A stretch of 64,000 bases of DNA from Saccharopolyspora antimicrobica (GTDB taxonomy: Bacteria; Actinomycetota; Actinomycetes; Mycobacteriales; Pseudonocardiaceae): assembly GCF_003635025.1 (NCBI RefSeq), contig NZ_RBXX01000001.1:1-64000 (forward strand), read 5' to 3'. The notes beneath the pieces are model-generated. The model saw only the letters and a list, made by a program, of their open reading frames with translations, searched no databases and was not told where the DNA came from. Made by a program: the position numbers and the translations under genes. Below are positions 1 to 8,799 of this stretch, piece by piece (positions within the stretch are counted from its first letter, which is position 1; each line of letters opens with the position of its first letter).

Positions 1-536
1 GGCCGCTGGTCTCGCAGATCCCGATGGCCGCGCTGGTCGCCGTCATGGTGCTGGTCTCGGTCGGCACCTTCGACTGGCACAGCATCTCCCCCGCCACCCT
101 CAAGCGGATGCCGGTCGGCGAGACGACGGTGATGGTCGTGACCGTGGCCGTCGTGGTGGCCACCCACAACCTGGCCATCGGTGTGGTCGTCGGCGCGATC
201 ACCGCGGTGGTCGTCTTCGCCCGCCGCGTCGCGCACCTCGTCGAGGTCACCGCCGTCACCGACCCGGACGGCACCGAGGTCGTCTACCGGGTCACCGGCG
301 AGCTGTTCTTCGCCTCCAGCAACGAACTCGTCCAGCACTTCGACTACGCGGGCGATCCGGACCGGGTGGTCGTCGACCTCACCGACGCCCACATCTGGGA
401 CGCCTCCACCGTCGCCGCGCTGGACGCCGTCACCACCAAGTACGCGAGTCGGGGCAAATCGGTCGAGATCGTCGGCCTGAACACCCGCAGCGCCGAGATC
501 CACCACCGGCTCACCGGCGAACTCACCGGCGGCTGA
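1..536 (+). CDS. SulP-family anion transporter, C-terminal part (5' truncated by window edge)
   Basis: Only the end of the gene is present; the open frame runs in from the window edge (codons in frame with base 3). The visible protein has the last hydrophobic segments of the membrane domain (including VMVVTVAVVVATHNLAIGVV) and then a cytoplasmic STAS domain over roughly the last 95 residues (from about VTDPDGTEVVYRV), including VVVDLTDAHIWDAS, the loop that in STAS domains holds the anti-sigma-antagonist-like serine. SulP proteins move sulfate, bicarbonate or other anions across the plasma membrane; the substrate cannot be told from this part. The gene ends 39 bases before the convergent ADH remnant. 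Confidence 0.9.
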   Translation, partial: PLVSQIPMAALVAVMVLVSVGTFDWHSISPATLKRMPVGETTVMVVTVAVVVATHNLAIGVVVGAITAVVVFARRVAHLVEVTAVTDPDGTEVVYRVTGELFFASSNELVQHFDYAGDPDRVVVDLTDAHIWDASTVAALDAVTTKYASRGKSVEIVGLNTRSAEIHHRLTGELTGG

Positions 537-575
537 CCGGTGCCGCGCAGCCGGGCGGCTGCGCGGCACTCGCGG

Positions 576-1624
576 TCAGGGCACGAGCACCAGGCGGATC
601 GGGTCTCCCACCTTGTTCTCCAGCCGGTGCACCGCTTCGGCGGCCTCGGCCAGCGGCAGGTGGCCGCTGATGGACGGCGAGAGGTCCAGGCGACCGGTGG
701 CGGCCAGGCGGATCAGCTGCTCGACGTGCTCGGGACCGGACCCGTAGTGACCGCGGATCTCGTTGCGGTTCCAGCTGAAGCGCGTGCCGTCGGTGACGGT
801 GAGCGGCTGCGGCGTGAGCCCTGCCAGCACCATGGCACCGCCCCGGCAGAGGGTGCGGGCGGCCTGTTCCCGAACCGCGGGCACGCCGGCGAAGTCGAAG
901 GCCAGGTCCAGGCCTCGGCCGCCGGTCACGCGCAGGACCGACGCGGCGAAGTCCGGGTCGGCCGGGTCGAGGGCGAGGTCGGCGCCGAAGGCGAGCGCGC
1001 GCTCGCGAGCGCTGGCCAGCGGATCGACCGCGATCACCGGTGCCGCACCGGCGAGCCGGGGCCAGCTGGATGCCGTGCGCGCCCAGGCCCGCCCGCGCCC
1101 CAGATGCCCACCGCCTGAGCCGGGCGGACGTCGCCGGTGGCGACGATGGCGGCGTAAGGCGTGGAGACCGCGTCCGGGATGATCGCGGGCCTGGTCGAAG
1201 GGCAGGTCGTCCGGGATCGGGGCGAGGGTGTCCTCGCGGGCGATCGCGTACTGCGCCCAGCCGCCGTCGTAGTCCACACCGCGGGTGCGGGCCATCAGGC
1301 AGGGCGCGCGGCGACGGCGGCAGTTGGCGCACTCGCCGCAGCTCTGCCCGGCCTGCAGCGCCACGCGCGTGCCTACGGCCCAGTCGCCGCCCAGGTCCGG
1401 GCCGAGCGAGTGGATCACGCCGGCGACCTCGTGCCCGAGGGTGATCTCCTCGACGGGCACGAACGGCTTCAGGCTGCCGTCGATCAGGTGCACGTCGGAC
1501 AGGCACACCCCGGCGGCCTTGACCTCGATCAGCACCTCCCCCGGCCCGGGAACGGGCACCGGGACCTCTTGGACGCGGAACTCTCCGCTGGGCACGTGCA
1601 ACCGCCGGCGAGCATGGTGTCCAT
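576..1624 (-). pseudogene. zinc-dependent alcohol dehydrogenase, multiple frameshifts
   Basis: A medium-chain zinc ADH is readable only by switching frames four times. An ATG at 1624 lies 8 bases after a good GGAGG and gives MDTMLAG. One base then appears to be missing, and the frame beginning RLHVPSGEF carries the catalytic-zinc region (GVCLSDVHL, GHEVAG) and the structural-zinc cysteines (CGECANC). Extra bases in the G/C runs at 1187-1189, 1086-1087 and 1058-1061 shift the frame through AIIPDAVSTPYAAI and the Rossmann motif GIWGAGGLGAHGIQLA. The last shift restores the frame of the C-terminal part. The enzyme family oxidises alcohols or reduces aldehydes with NAD(P). The remaining parts are well conserved, so the shifts are either recent decay or base-calling errors in homopolymers. 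It lies 36 bases downstream of the P450 fusion on the same strand, so a shared operon is likely. Confidence 0.85.
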
Positions 1625-1660
1625 GGATGAAACCTCCGATTTCTGCGTGGGATCGGCGAC

Positions 1661-4600
1661 TCAGCGCGCGGTGTGGACGTCCTCGACGTAGCGGCCGTCG
1701 GCGACCAGCGAATCGAGCCAGGCGGTTCCGTCGCCTCCGGTGCGCTCCGCGTGGATGGCCCGGAACGCGTCGCGCACGCCAGGTGCCATCCGGGTCCCGT
1801 CGCCGCAGACGTAGACCTTCGCCCCGTCGCCGAGCAGCTTCCACAGCTCGTCGGCCTCGGCGGCGATGCGGTGCTGGACGAAGGCCTTACCGTCGACCGG
1901 TTCGGCGCTGAAGGCCGGGCGCATCTCGACCGCACCGGCCAGCTCGGCCGCGCGCAGTTCGGCGCTGTGCAGGTAGTCGGCATCCGGGGCGTCGCAACCG
2001 AAGTAGCACAGCGCCGGGGCGAGCTGGTCGCCGTTCGCCGCGCGGGCGAGCCGGTCGGCGATGGCGCCGCGGAAGGGGGCCAGGCCGGTACCGGCCGAGA
2101 TCATGATCACCGGGGTGTCGTGGTCGATCCGGAACGCGGCCCGGCACGGCTGGACCCGCGCGAGCACGGTGTCACCGGGGCGCACGTGGTTCAGGTATCC
2201 CGAACCCGTGCCGCGGAAGGTGCCGCGCCCCGAGCGCGCAGGGGCCTCGAGCAGTGACACCATCAGGTCGACGTGGTGCGGATCGCCGCCCGGTGACGAT
2301 GAGATCGAGTAGTGGCGCGGCCGGATCGGCGGCAGCAGGTCCAGCAGCACCGGCCAGGTCAGCTGCTCGATCAGCGCGGGATTGTCCTCGACGACGTCCA
2401 GCAGACTGCGGTGGTCCGGGTCTTCGGCCAGGGCCCGCAGGGCCTGCTGCTCGGGCGGGCACGGGTTGAGCTCGGCGAGGGCGGTCAGCTGCGCGCTGGT
2501 CGGGCGGTCCTGCAGCTCGACGTGCCGGGTCAGCAGCTCGCGAACGGTCACCGGCCGGTCGACCGCGATCCCGTCCCGGCGCGGCGCGATGCTGAGGACG
2601 GTGTCCAGATCCACCCGCAGGATCCGGGCGGCGCGCTCGACCAGGGCCGGGTCGTTGGCCGGGAGCACGGTGAGGTGGTCGGCGGTCCGGTAGGTCTCGC
2701 CCTCGGGCAGCTCCAGCCGAACGAAGCGCTTGGTGCGCGAGTAGCCGGGGCTGGTGAGGTCGGCGGTCTCGGTGACCGTCATCGGCGTCATGCCGTGCCG
2801 GGCGGCCAGCGGACCACCGGTGAGCTCGGTGACGATGTGCGCGGGACTCGCGGGCTGGTCGGCGCCGACCGCGGCGGGGTCGCCGTGCTCCTCGAGCACG
2901 GCGTTGCGCAGTGCGGCGGTGAAGGCCTTGACCGCGCCGGTCAGATCGCCAGCGGCATCAGCCTCCGCGCGCTCCAGCAACCGGGTTCCGCCGAGGTCGG
3001 CCAGCCGGGCGTCGACGTAGGTCGGGATGCGCTGGTAGGTGGCGGACCAGTTGCGGTCACCGACGCCGAGGACCGCGTAGGTGACGCCGTCGGCGGCACC
3101 GGGCTCGGCGTTCTCCAGCCAGCGGACGAACTCCGCCGCGTCATCGGTGGGCTGGCCGTTGTAGGAAGCGGCGGTGATGACGACGGGCCGGTCGGTGGGC
3201 AGTGCCCCGGTGTGGTCGTCGAGCGGGGCGGTGGCGGTGTCGCAGCCGATCTCGGCGGTCGCTTCCGCGAGCTGGGCCGAGAAGTCGCGGCAGGTCCCGT
3301 AGTTGCTGCCGTGCAGCAGCAGGACTCCGGTTCCCGGCCGCACCCGGGTGGGCACCCCGCGGTCCGCGACGGGCGCCTCGGTGGTCCGGGCGGGCGCGAC
3401 GACGCGGTCCGCCGAAGTGCGCCGGGCCAGGGCGAGGGTCAAGCCGTCGGGCTTGATGGTGAGCGCCTGCTTGAGGCGCAGCTGGTAGTCGGCGTGGTCG
3501 AGCAGCCGGTAGCGGTGGACCAGCATCGCGAGCAGCATCGTGGCCTCGTGCAGCGCGAACTGCCTGCCGATGCACGCGCGTTCGCCGGTCCCGAACGGCT
3601 TGAAGGCGTGCGGGGAGCGCGCCGCTTCGGCCTCGGGCGTGAAGCGGGCGGGGTCGAACAGCTCGGGGTTGTCGCCCCAGACCGGATCCCGGTGCAGCAT
3701 CGGGGTCACCACCGACGCCCACTGCCCCGCCCGCATCGGGATGCCACCCAGGACGGTGTCGTGGCGGGCCTGGCGCGAAAAGCCCGGTGCCGGCGGGAAC
3801 ATCCGCAGCGTCTCGTTGAGCACCTGGCGGGTGAAGCGCAGCCGGCCGATGTCCTCGAAGGTCGGTTCCGGGTCCGGCTGGTCGCCCCACAGCTCGTCCA
3901 CCTCGCGCTGCACCATCCGCAGCGCGGTCGGGTGCTTGACCAGGTTGTGCAGCGCGAAGGACAGGGTGCCGGAGGTGGTCTCGTGCCCGGCGATCAGGAA
4001 GGTGATCACCTGGTCGCGGATGTTCGCCAGGTCGAGGGTGGTGCCGTCCGAGGGGTGGGTGGCGCTGAGCATCAGGCCCAGCAGGTCCTCGTTCTCCGGT
4101 GCCGGTGCGCCGGGAGCGGTGCGCACCGCGATGACCTCGTCCACCACCGAGGCGAGGAAGGCCGCGTCGGCGCGGAACGCCTCGTCGGTGCGCGAGTGGT
4201 CGGCGTGCGGGTCGCGGCTGAGCTTGGTCATCGCCCAGTGCAGGCAGCGCACCAGGGCGTCGACGAACGGGTGCGGTTCGTCCCGCTCGAACGAACCGAA
4301 GTCGAACCCGAACCCGGCCAGGCCGATGGTGTCCAGGGTCATCCGGGTCATGTCGTCGGCCACGTCGACCGGGCTGCCCGCCGCGCACCTGCGGTCCCAC
4401 ACCTCGATCAGCCGCCGGGCGACGCGCAGCATCACCGGGTGGTAGGTGCGCATCGAGCCGAGGGCGAAGGCGGGCATCAGGATGTCGTGCGCCTTCGTCC
4501 AGTTGGGCTCGTCGTTGTAGGCGGTGAACAGCCCGTCGTGGGCGAACTCGCGGACGTTCTCCAGGGCCGGTCCGACGGCCTTGCCGAACCGCTGCTCGTC

Positions 4601-4780
4601 GGAGAGCTCGGTCACCAGCTCCAGGCTGCTGACCAGCAGCGCGTCCTGGCCGTGCTGGCGCTGGACGAAGGCCGGACCGTGCTGCCGGATCAGCTGCATC
4701 GACCGGAGGACGGGTGTGCTGGTCGGCGCGTGGGAGACGTCGACGACGGGGATTCCGGGCTGGAGCAGAGTCGCGGCCAT
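1661..4780 (-). CDS. self-sufficient cytochrome P450-reductase fusion (CYP102/P450 BM3 type)
   Basis: The 1039-residue protein matches the roughly 1050 residues of P450 BM3. Domains in order: a P450 domain of about 1-455 with the I-helix motif AGHETTSGT near residue 265 and the haem loop FGTGERACIGRQ with its cysteine near 402; a flavodoxin-like FMN domain (LLHGSNYGTCRDF); and an FAD/NADPH domain (RHYSISSS, GTGLAPFRGAI). The family is cytosolic and hydroxylates fatty acids or related substrates, passing electrons from NADPH through FAD and FMN within one chain. The start ATG gives MAATLLQPGIPVV; the open frame extends further upstream but crosses the divergent promoter. The neighbour at 4952 is a PAS/LuxR regulator on the opposite strand, probably its controller. 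The true substrate is unknown. Confidence 0.95.
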   Translation of the reverse strand: MAATLLQPGIPVVDVSHAPTSTPVLRSMQLIRQHGPAFVQRQHGQDALLVSSLELVTELSDEQRFGKAVGPALENVREFAHDGLFTAYNDEPNWTKAHDILMPAFALGSMRTYHPVMLRVARRLIEVWDRRCAAGSPVDVADDMTRMTLDTIGLAGFGFDFGSFERDEPHPFVDALVRCLHWAMTKLSRDPHADHSRTDEAFRADAAFLASVVDEVIAVRTAPGAPAPENEDLLGLMLSATHPSDGTTLDLANIRDQVITFLIAGHETTSGTLSFALHNLVKHPTALRMVQREVDELWGDQPDPEPTFEDIGRLRFTRQVLNETLRMFPPAPGFSRQARHDTVLGGIPMRAGQWASVVTPMLHRDPVWGDNPELFDPARFTPEAEAARSPHAFKPFGTGERACIGRQFALHEATMLLAMLVHRYRLLDHADYQLRLKQALTIKPDGLTLALARRTSADRVVAPARTTEAPVADRGVPTRVRPGTGVLLLHGSNYGTCRDFSAQLAEATAEIGCDTATAPLDDHTGALPTDRPVVITAASYNGQPTDDAAEFVRWLENAEPGAADGVTYAVLGVGDRNWSATYQRIPTYVDARLADLGGTRLLERAEADAAGDLTGAVKAFTAALRNAVLEEHGDPAAVGADQPASPAHIVTELTGGPLAARHGMTPMTVTETADLTSPGYSRTKRFVRLELPEGETYRTADHLTVLPANDPALVERAARILRVDLDTVLSIAPRRDGIAVDRPVTVRELLTRHVELQDRPTSAQLTALAELNPCPPEQQALRALAEDPDHRSLLDVVEDNPALIEQLTWPVLLDLLPPIRPRHYSISSSPGGDPHHVDLMVSLLEAPARSGRGTFRGTGSGYLNHVRPGDTVLARVQPCRAAFRIDHDTPVIMISAGTGLAPFRGAIADRLARAANGDQLAPALCYFGCDAPDADYLHSAELRAAELAGAVEMRPAFSAEPVDGKAFVQHRIAAEADELWKLLGDGAKVYVCGDGTRMAPGVRDAFRAIHAERTGGDGTAWLDSLVADGRYVEDVHTAR

Positions 4781-4951
4781 GGGGGCCAACCGCCTTCCGT
4801 GCTGTGGGGAACCGCCGGGGAGAGCGGTCTCCTCCACACTCGCCCCGCGCGGAGCCCCGAGGCGGCCGCCGCACTGCATAATCGTGTAGCCCGTCGGGGC
4901 ACCTGGGACTTGCCAAATCGACCGGAGTGCGCAACACGCAGGGAGCAGCAC

Positions 4952-5635
4952 ATGGATCCCGAGTCGTGCGGGCCACCGCACGGTCTTCCGTCCGCGGGGA
5001 CCTGGCGCCAGGAAGCGATCACCTGGCGCAACCGCATGATCCTCCTGCTCGACCACCTGCCGACGCCGATCGCGCTCTGCGACGCCGACGGCGGCATCCT
5101 GCTGGCGAACCCGGCGATGGCCGCCGAGTGGGGCCTGTTGCCGGGGCAGATGCGCGGGCGCAACGCGCTCGACTTCTTCCGGCCCCGCGCGAAGGCCCGG
5201 CTCCACCCGATCGCCGAAGCCGTCCGGCTGCACCGCAGGTCCCGCTACCCGGTCGAGGTCAGCTGGACCCCGCCGAGCGGCGTCGAGCGCTACGGCGAGG
5301 TCGACGTCACCCCGGTCAGCGACACCGCGGACGCTCCCCCGGCCCTGATGCTGGTGCTCCGCGTCCTCGGCGAAAGAGTCGAAACACCACCGGAAGAGCC
5401 GGCGCCACCGGCCAGCGAGATCGAAGCGCGAATCCTCGCCCTGGCAGCGGGCGGCGACACGACCGCCCGGATCGCCAAGGCGGTCGACCTGACCGTGGAC
5501 GGCGTCAACTACCACCTGGCGCAGCTCTCCCGCCGCTGGAACGTGCGAGGCAGAACGGCGCTGGTGGCACGTGCCTACGCGCTGGGAGTCCTCAACCCCG
5601 AAGCCTGGCCCCCGGCCCCGACCGAACCCGCCTGA
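4952..5635 (+). CDS. PAS-domain / LuxR-type HTH transcriptional regulator
   Basis: The 227-residue protein has a PAS sensor fold at about 25-145 (RMILLLDHLPTPIALCDADG, NPAMAAEWGLLPGQ), a short proline-rich linker, and a C-terminal LuxR-like helix-turn-helix at about 155-215 (EIEARILALAAGGDTTARIA, NYHLAQLSRRWNVRGRTALV). It starts at an ATG preceded by AGGGAGC. It is divergent from the P450 fusion with 171 bases between starts, so the shared intergenic region most likely holds its operator and the PAS domain may sense a fatty acid or a redox or flavin signal. The role is inferred from context; the domain calls are clear. Confidence 0.8.
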   Translation: MDPESCGPPHGLPSAGTWRQEAITWRNRMILLLDHLPTPIALCDADGGILLANPAMAAEWGLLPGQMRGRNALDFFRPRAKARLHPIAEAVRLHRRSRYPVEVSWTPPSGVERYGEVDVTPVSDTADAPPALMLVLRVLGERVETPPEEPAPPASEIEARILALAAGGDTTARIAKAVDLTVDGVNYHLAQLSRRWNVRGRTALVARAYALGVLNPEAWPPAPTEPA

Positions 5636-5660
5636 GCCCCGTTGGCGCTCAGGCGGTGTG

Positions 5661-5864
5661 TCACTCGCTCAGCCCAGCGAGGAACGACGTCCAGCTCGCG
5701 CGCGAGAACACCAGCACCGGCCCATCAGGATCCTTCGAGTCCCGCGTCGCGACCAAGTCAGCGGCGATGGCAACCTCTACACAAGCGCCGTTGTTGCCGC
5801 TACGACTGGACTTTCGCCACTGCAAGCTGGACGGGCTGACCTGCACTGTCCGCCTCCGCGTCAC
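5661..5864 (-). CDS. DUF397 domain protein
   Basis: This is a 67-residue protein with the standard DUF397 pattern (WRKSSRSGNNGACVEVA near the N-terminus and DSKDPDGPVLVFSRASWTSF in the second half). The family is specific to actinomycetes and is nearly always encoded beside an XRE/DUF5753 regulator. Here its start overlaps the end of that regulator gene by four bases (ATGA), so the two are translationally coupled. Known members act as small partners of the regulator; the exact biochemical role is not settled. Confidence 0.93.
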   Translation of the reverse strand: MTRRRTVQVSPSSLQWRKSSRSGNNGACVEVAIAADLVATRDSKDPDGPVLVFSRASWTSFLAGLSE

Positions 5865-6715
5865 GTCTCTACCAGCTTCCTGATCAGCGCGAGCGAGTCA
5901 TCAGGCTGCATGGCAGTTTCCTGAAGGTTCTTCGCAGTCATCATATAGGTGCTCACCTGATCGGGATCCTGGAGATATACGGCGCCGTCCAGCAACTCCG
6001 TGTAGCCGATGGGCTTGGCAGCATCGAACTCGAACAGGAAGAACGGCCCACTCACCGCAGCATGCGGTCCGTCTTGCGGACGGATCACCTGAATCGTCAC
6101 GTTCGATCGTTCCGCCACTTCAAGGAGGTGACGGTACTGATCACGTCTGATCTCGTCATCACCAATATGGCGAAGCAAGGCCGATTCCTCGATCACGGCG
6201 TGGAAGCCGAGCGGCTGAGCGGCAGCCAGACGATCAGCCCGAGCCAACCGGAAGGACACGAAGCGCTCACTGTGATCTGGACGCACGAAACCCGTTGCCA
6301 TGGTCGCCGCGCGAGCGTACTCCTCCGTCTGCAGCAGCCCAGGCAGCAGTGCGGTCTCGTAGTTGAACTCTGACTTCGCCAACCCTTCAAGTCCCACAAA
6401 GGTCTTGAACCAGTCCGGAACCACGTTCGCCCAAGGCGCCCACCAGGTACGAGCATCAGAGCTGGCGGTCAAGCTGACCAGCCGGTCGATGTCATGCCGG
6501 GGAACATCGTAGAACTCGAGCAGCGACGCGATCTCCGATGGCTGTTGCTGGTAGCGCCCCGTTTCCAAATGCGTGATCTTGGCGTGGCTGCACGCGAGAA
6601 CACCGCCCGCATCCGACACAGTGCGCCCCGCTTGGATTCGGTAGCGCCGAAGTTCGTTGCCAATCAGCCATCGCAGCGCCGAGGGATCGCCACGCTCAAC
6701 CACGCCTGCCTCCAA
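5861..6715 (-). CDS. XRE-family regulator with DUF5753 domain
   Basis: The 284-residue protein has an N-terminal lambda-repressor-like helix-turn-helix at about 17-75 (LRRYRIQAGRTVSDAGGVLA, SHAKITHLETGRYQ) followed by the long DUF5753 region (WFKTFVGLEGLAKSEFNYE, LPGLLQTEEYARA, YTELLDGAVYLQDPDQV). This layout is the standard actinomycete WhiJ-like/DUF397-associated regulator. It is in one operon with the DUF397 gene. The upstream region contains repeated GTTAGC half sites (6802-6827) between it and the divergent small gene at 6860, which suggests autoregulation and control of that gene. Confidence 0.92.
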   Translation of the reverse strand: MEAGVVERGDPSALRWLIGNELRRYRIQAGRTVSDAGGVLACSHAKITHLETGRYQQQPSEIASLLEFYDVPRHDIDRLVSLTASSDARTWWAPWANVVPDWFKTFVGLEGLAKSEFNYETALLPGLLQTEEYARAATMATGFVRPDHSERFVSFRLARADRLAAAQPLGFHAVIEESALLRHIGDDEIRRDQYRHLLEVAERSNVTIQVIRPQDGPHAAVSGPFFLFEFDAAKPIGYTELLDGAVYLQDPDQVSTYMMTAKNLQETAMQPDDSLALIRKLVET

Positions 6716-6801
6716 TCACGCCGGAGATCCAAGTAGCCGTCCCGACCTGCACCTCTTTCGGGGGGCCAGCCAGAACGTCCACTCGATTCGGTAATCGATT
6801 A

Positions 6802-6827
6802 GCTAACAAGTTAGCACTACCGTTAGC
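6802..6827. promoter_or_regulatory. putative operator of the XRE/DUF397 regulator
   Basis: The inverted repeat GCTAAC-AA-GTTAGC (6802-6815) is followed by a third GTTAGC half site at 6822-6827. The three sites lie in the 144-base gap between the divergent XRE gene and the small gene at 6860. The AT-rich palindrome stands out in this GC-rich DNA and has the size expected for a dimeric HTH protein. Binding is inferred, not shown. Confidence 0.5.
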
Positions 6828-6859
6828 CGCGTCATGGTCTGGATCACAGGGAGGTTGTC

Positions 6860-7123
6860 ATGTCGGCGTTGCCGTTGTGGAGCGAGGAGGAGTTCGTGGC
6901 CGCTCTTCAGGAGCTCGCTCGGGAGAACGCTCCGCGGGTGTTCGCACTGTGCGAGGAGATCGGCGATCGGCAAGACGGGCACGTCGAGTACTGGGGCATG
7001 GCCTTCGACGACGGCGCCGACGTCGTCAGCGCCTCCGGCCAGCTGCGGGCCAGCTTCAAGTCCGCCGAAGCCGCGCTGGACCGGCTTTCCAGGCGGTCAA
7101 ACCTGCACCTCGTCTGGGGTTGA
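6860..7123 (+). CDS. small hypothetical protein next to XRE/DUF397 module
   Basis: An 87-residue acidic protein starts at an ATG preceded by AGGGAGG. It contains WSEEEFVAALQELARENAPRV and ends LDRLSRRSNLHLVWG. It has no membrane segment or signal peptide. I do not recognise a characterised family. Small acidic proteins of this kind often sit divergent from XRE/DUF397 pairs in actinomycetes and appear to be regulated by them. A hairpin right after the stop (7131-7174) indicates a separate transcript. Confidence 0.65.
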   Translation: MSALPLWSEEEFVAALQELARENAPRVFALCEEIGDRQDGHVEYWGMAFDDGADVVSASGQLRASFKSAEAALDRLSRRSNLHLVWG

Positions 7124-7130
7124 CCACGCA

Positions 7131-7174
7131 GAACTCCGCCGACAGCCTCCAAGCTGGAGCTCTCGGCGGAGTTC
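7131..7174 (+). terminator. hairpin terminator after the 6860 gene
   Basis: A perfect 12-bp stem (GAACTCCGCCGA at 7131-7142 pairing with TCGGCGGAGTTC at 7163-7174) begins 8 bases after the stop codon. There is no U-tract, as is common for actinomycete terminators. It separates the small gene from the restriction-modification operon. Confidence 0.7.
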
Positions 7175-7281
7175 CCGCCCTCCCAGCCCAGTAGCCGAAG
7201 GGAACTGACCCACGCCAGGAGCCCGATGACATACGGTCACGCGCTCGCCAGCGCTTTCCTCTGCTGCGCTAGCCTGCTCGC

Positions 7282-8799
7282 GTGGTGACAGGTGAGCTGA
7301 AGAACAAGATCGACCGGTTGTGGGATGCCTTCTGGTCTGGGGGGATCTCGAATCCACTGGAGGTGATCGAGCAGATCACTTACCTCATGTTCATCCGGCG
7401 CCTTGACCAGCTTCAGCAGGTCAGGGAACGCAAGGCGAACCGTACCGCGAAACCGGTGGAGAATCCGATCTACACCGGGGACACACAGCACCTCCGTTGG
7501 TCGGTCTTCCAGAACAAGGCCCCGGAGGACATGCTGACCACACTCCGGGACGGTGTCTTCCCATGGCTTCGCAACCTCGGCGGCGACGACTCGACATACG
7601 CGCACCACATGAAGGACGCGCGGTTCACAATCACCACTCCGAACCTGCTGACGAAGGCCGTGTCGATGATCAGCGACATCGACATGGGCGACAAAGACAC
7701 CAAGGGTGATCTGTACGAGTACATGCTCAGCAAGATCGCGACGGCTGGGCAGAACGGCCAGTTCCGCACGCCCCGCCACATTATCCAGCTGATGGTCGAG
7801 ATGATGGCGCCTCAGCCAGGCGACGAGATCTGCGATCCGGCATGCGGTTCGGCTGGCTTCCTGGTGGCCGCCGCCGAGTACGTCGAGCGCACACACCGCG
7901 ACGCGCTAATTGCTCCGGAGCAGCGAAAGCACTTCAACGAGAGCATGTTCCACGGCTTCGACTTCGACAGCACGATGCTGCGGATCGGCAGTATGAACAT
8001 GCTGTTGCACTCGGTCGAGAACCCGGACATCCGGTACCGCGACTCACTTGGCGAGAACGTTGCCGACGACGCCAGCCGGTACTCAATGATCCTCGCGAAC
8101 CCGCCGTTCGCAGGGAGTCTCGACTACGACGCAACTGCGAATGACCTACAGAAGGTCGTCAAGACGAAGAAGACCGAGCTGCTATTTCTCGTCCTCTTCC
8201 TGCGGCTACTCAAAAACGGTGGCCGAGCCGCGGTGATTGTGCCAGATGGGGTACTGTTCGGATCCAGCAAGGCACACAAGACCGTGCGGAAGCTACTGGT
8301 GGAGGACCACAAACTCGACGCAGTGGTCAAACTGCCCAGCGGCGTATTCAAGCCCTACGCCGGCGTGTCGACCGCGATCCTGTTCTTCACCAAGACCAAT
8401 AGTGGCGGCACTGACAAGGTCTGGTTCTACGATGTCACCGCCGACGGATTTAGCCTCGACGACAAGCGCATACCACTGCTTGATTACGAGAAGCTCGGTC
8501 CGTCCGTCGATAGCACGTTGACCGACGACGAACACGCCAAGAACAACCTCCCCGACGTACTAGCCAGATGGCATCGCCGTACCGGAAGCGAACGGGAACG
8601 CGCACACTCCGAGCAAAGCTTCTGCGTCTCGAAAGAAGAGATCGCCGCGCGGGGCTATGACCTCAGCATCAACCGATACAAAGAGATCGTCCACGACGAA
8701 GCCGAACACCGGGCACCGGAAGAGATCCTGGACGAACTGGCCCGGATCGAAAGCGAGATCCAGCAGGGGATGAGCGAGCTTAAAGGGATGCTTGGATGA
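7282..8799 (+). CDS. hsdM: type I restriction-modification DNA methyltransferase subunit HsdM
   Basis: The 505-residue protein has an N-terminal HsdM helical domain at about 1-140 and an N6-adenine methyltransferase core with the SAM-binding motif I DPACGSAGF near 186 and the catalytic NPPF near 273. It methylates adenine in the target recognised by HsdS and is also part of the restriction complex. The start is GTG at 7282 (a second in-frame GTG follows at once). A TAGCCT hexamer lies 6 bases upstream and no Shine-Dalgarno is visible, so the mRNA may be leaderless. The stop overlaps the hsdS start by four bases. Confidence 0.97.
   Translation: MVTGELKNKIDRLWDAFWSGGISNPLEVIEQITYLMFIRRLDQLQQVRERKANRTAKPVENPIYTGDTQHLRWSVFQNKAPEDMLTTLRDGVFPWLRNLGGDDSTYAHHMKDARFTITTPNLLTKAVSMISDIDMGDKDTKGDLYEYMLSKIATAGQNGQFRTPRHIIQLMVEMMAPQPGDEICDPACGSAGFLVAAAEYVERTHRDALIAPEQRKHFNESMFHGFDFDSTMLRIGSMNMLLHSVENPDIRYRDSLGENVADDASRYSMILANPPFAGSLDYDATANDLQKVVKTKKTELLFLVLFLRLLKNGGRAAVIVPDGVLFGSSKAHKTVRKLLVEDHKLDAVVKLPSGVFKPYAGVSTAILFFTKTNSGGTDKVWFYDVTADGFSLDDKRIPLLDYEKLGPSVDSTLTDDEHAKNNLPDVLARWHRRTGSERERAHSEQSFCVSKEEIAARGYDLSINRYKEIVHDEAEHRAPEEILDELARIESEIQQGMSELKGMLG

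Noticed and set aside
2312..4951. Very long open frame antisense to the P450 fusion
   Set aside because: High-GC codon bias opens the opposite strand; the translation is low-complexity R/G/V/D-rich sequence with no domain. Only the in-frame tail from ATG 4952 is a real gene.
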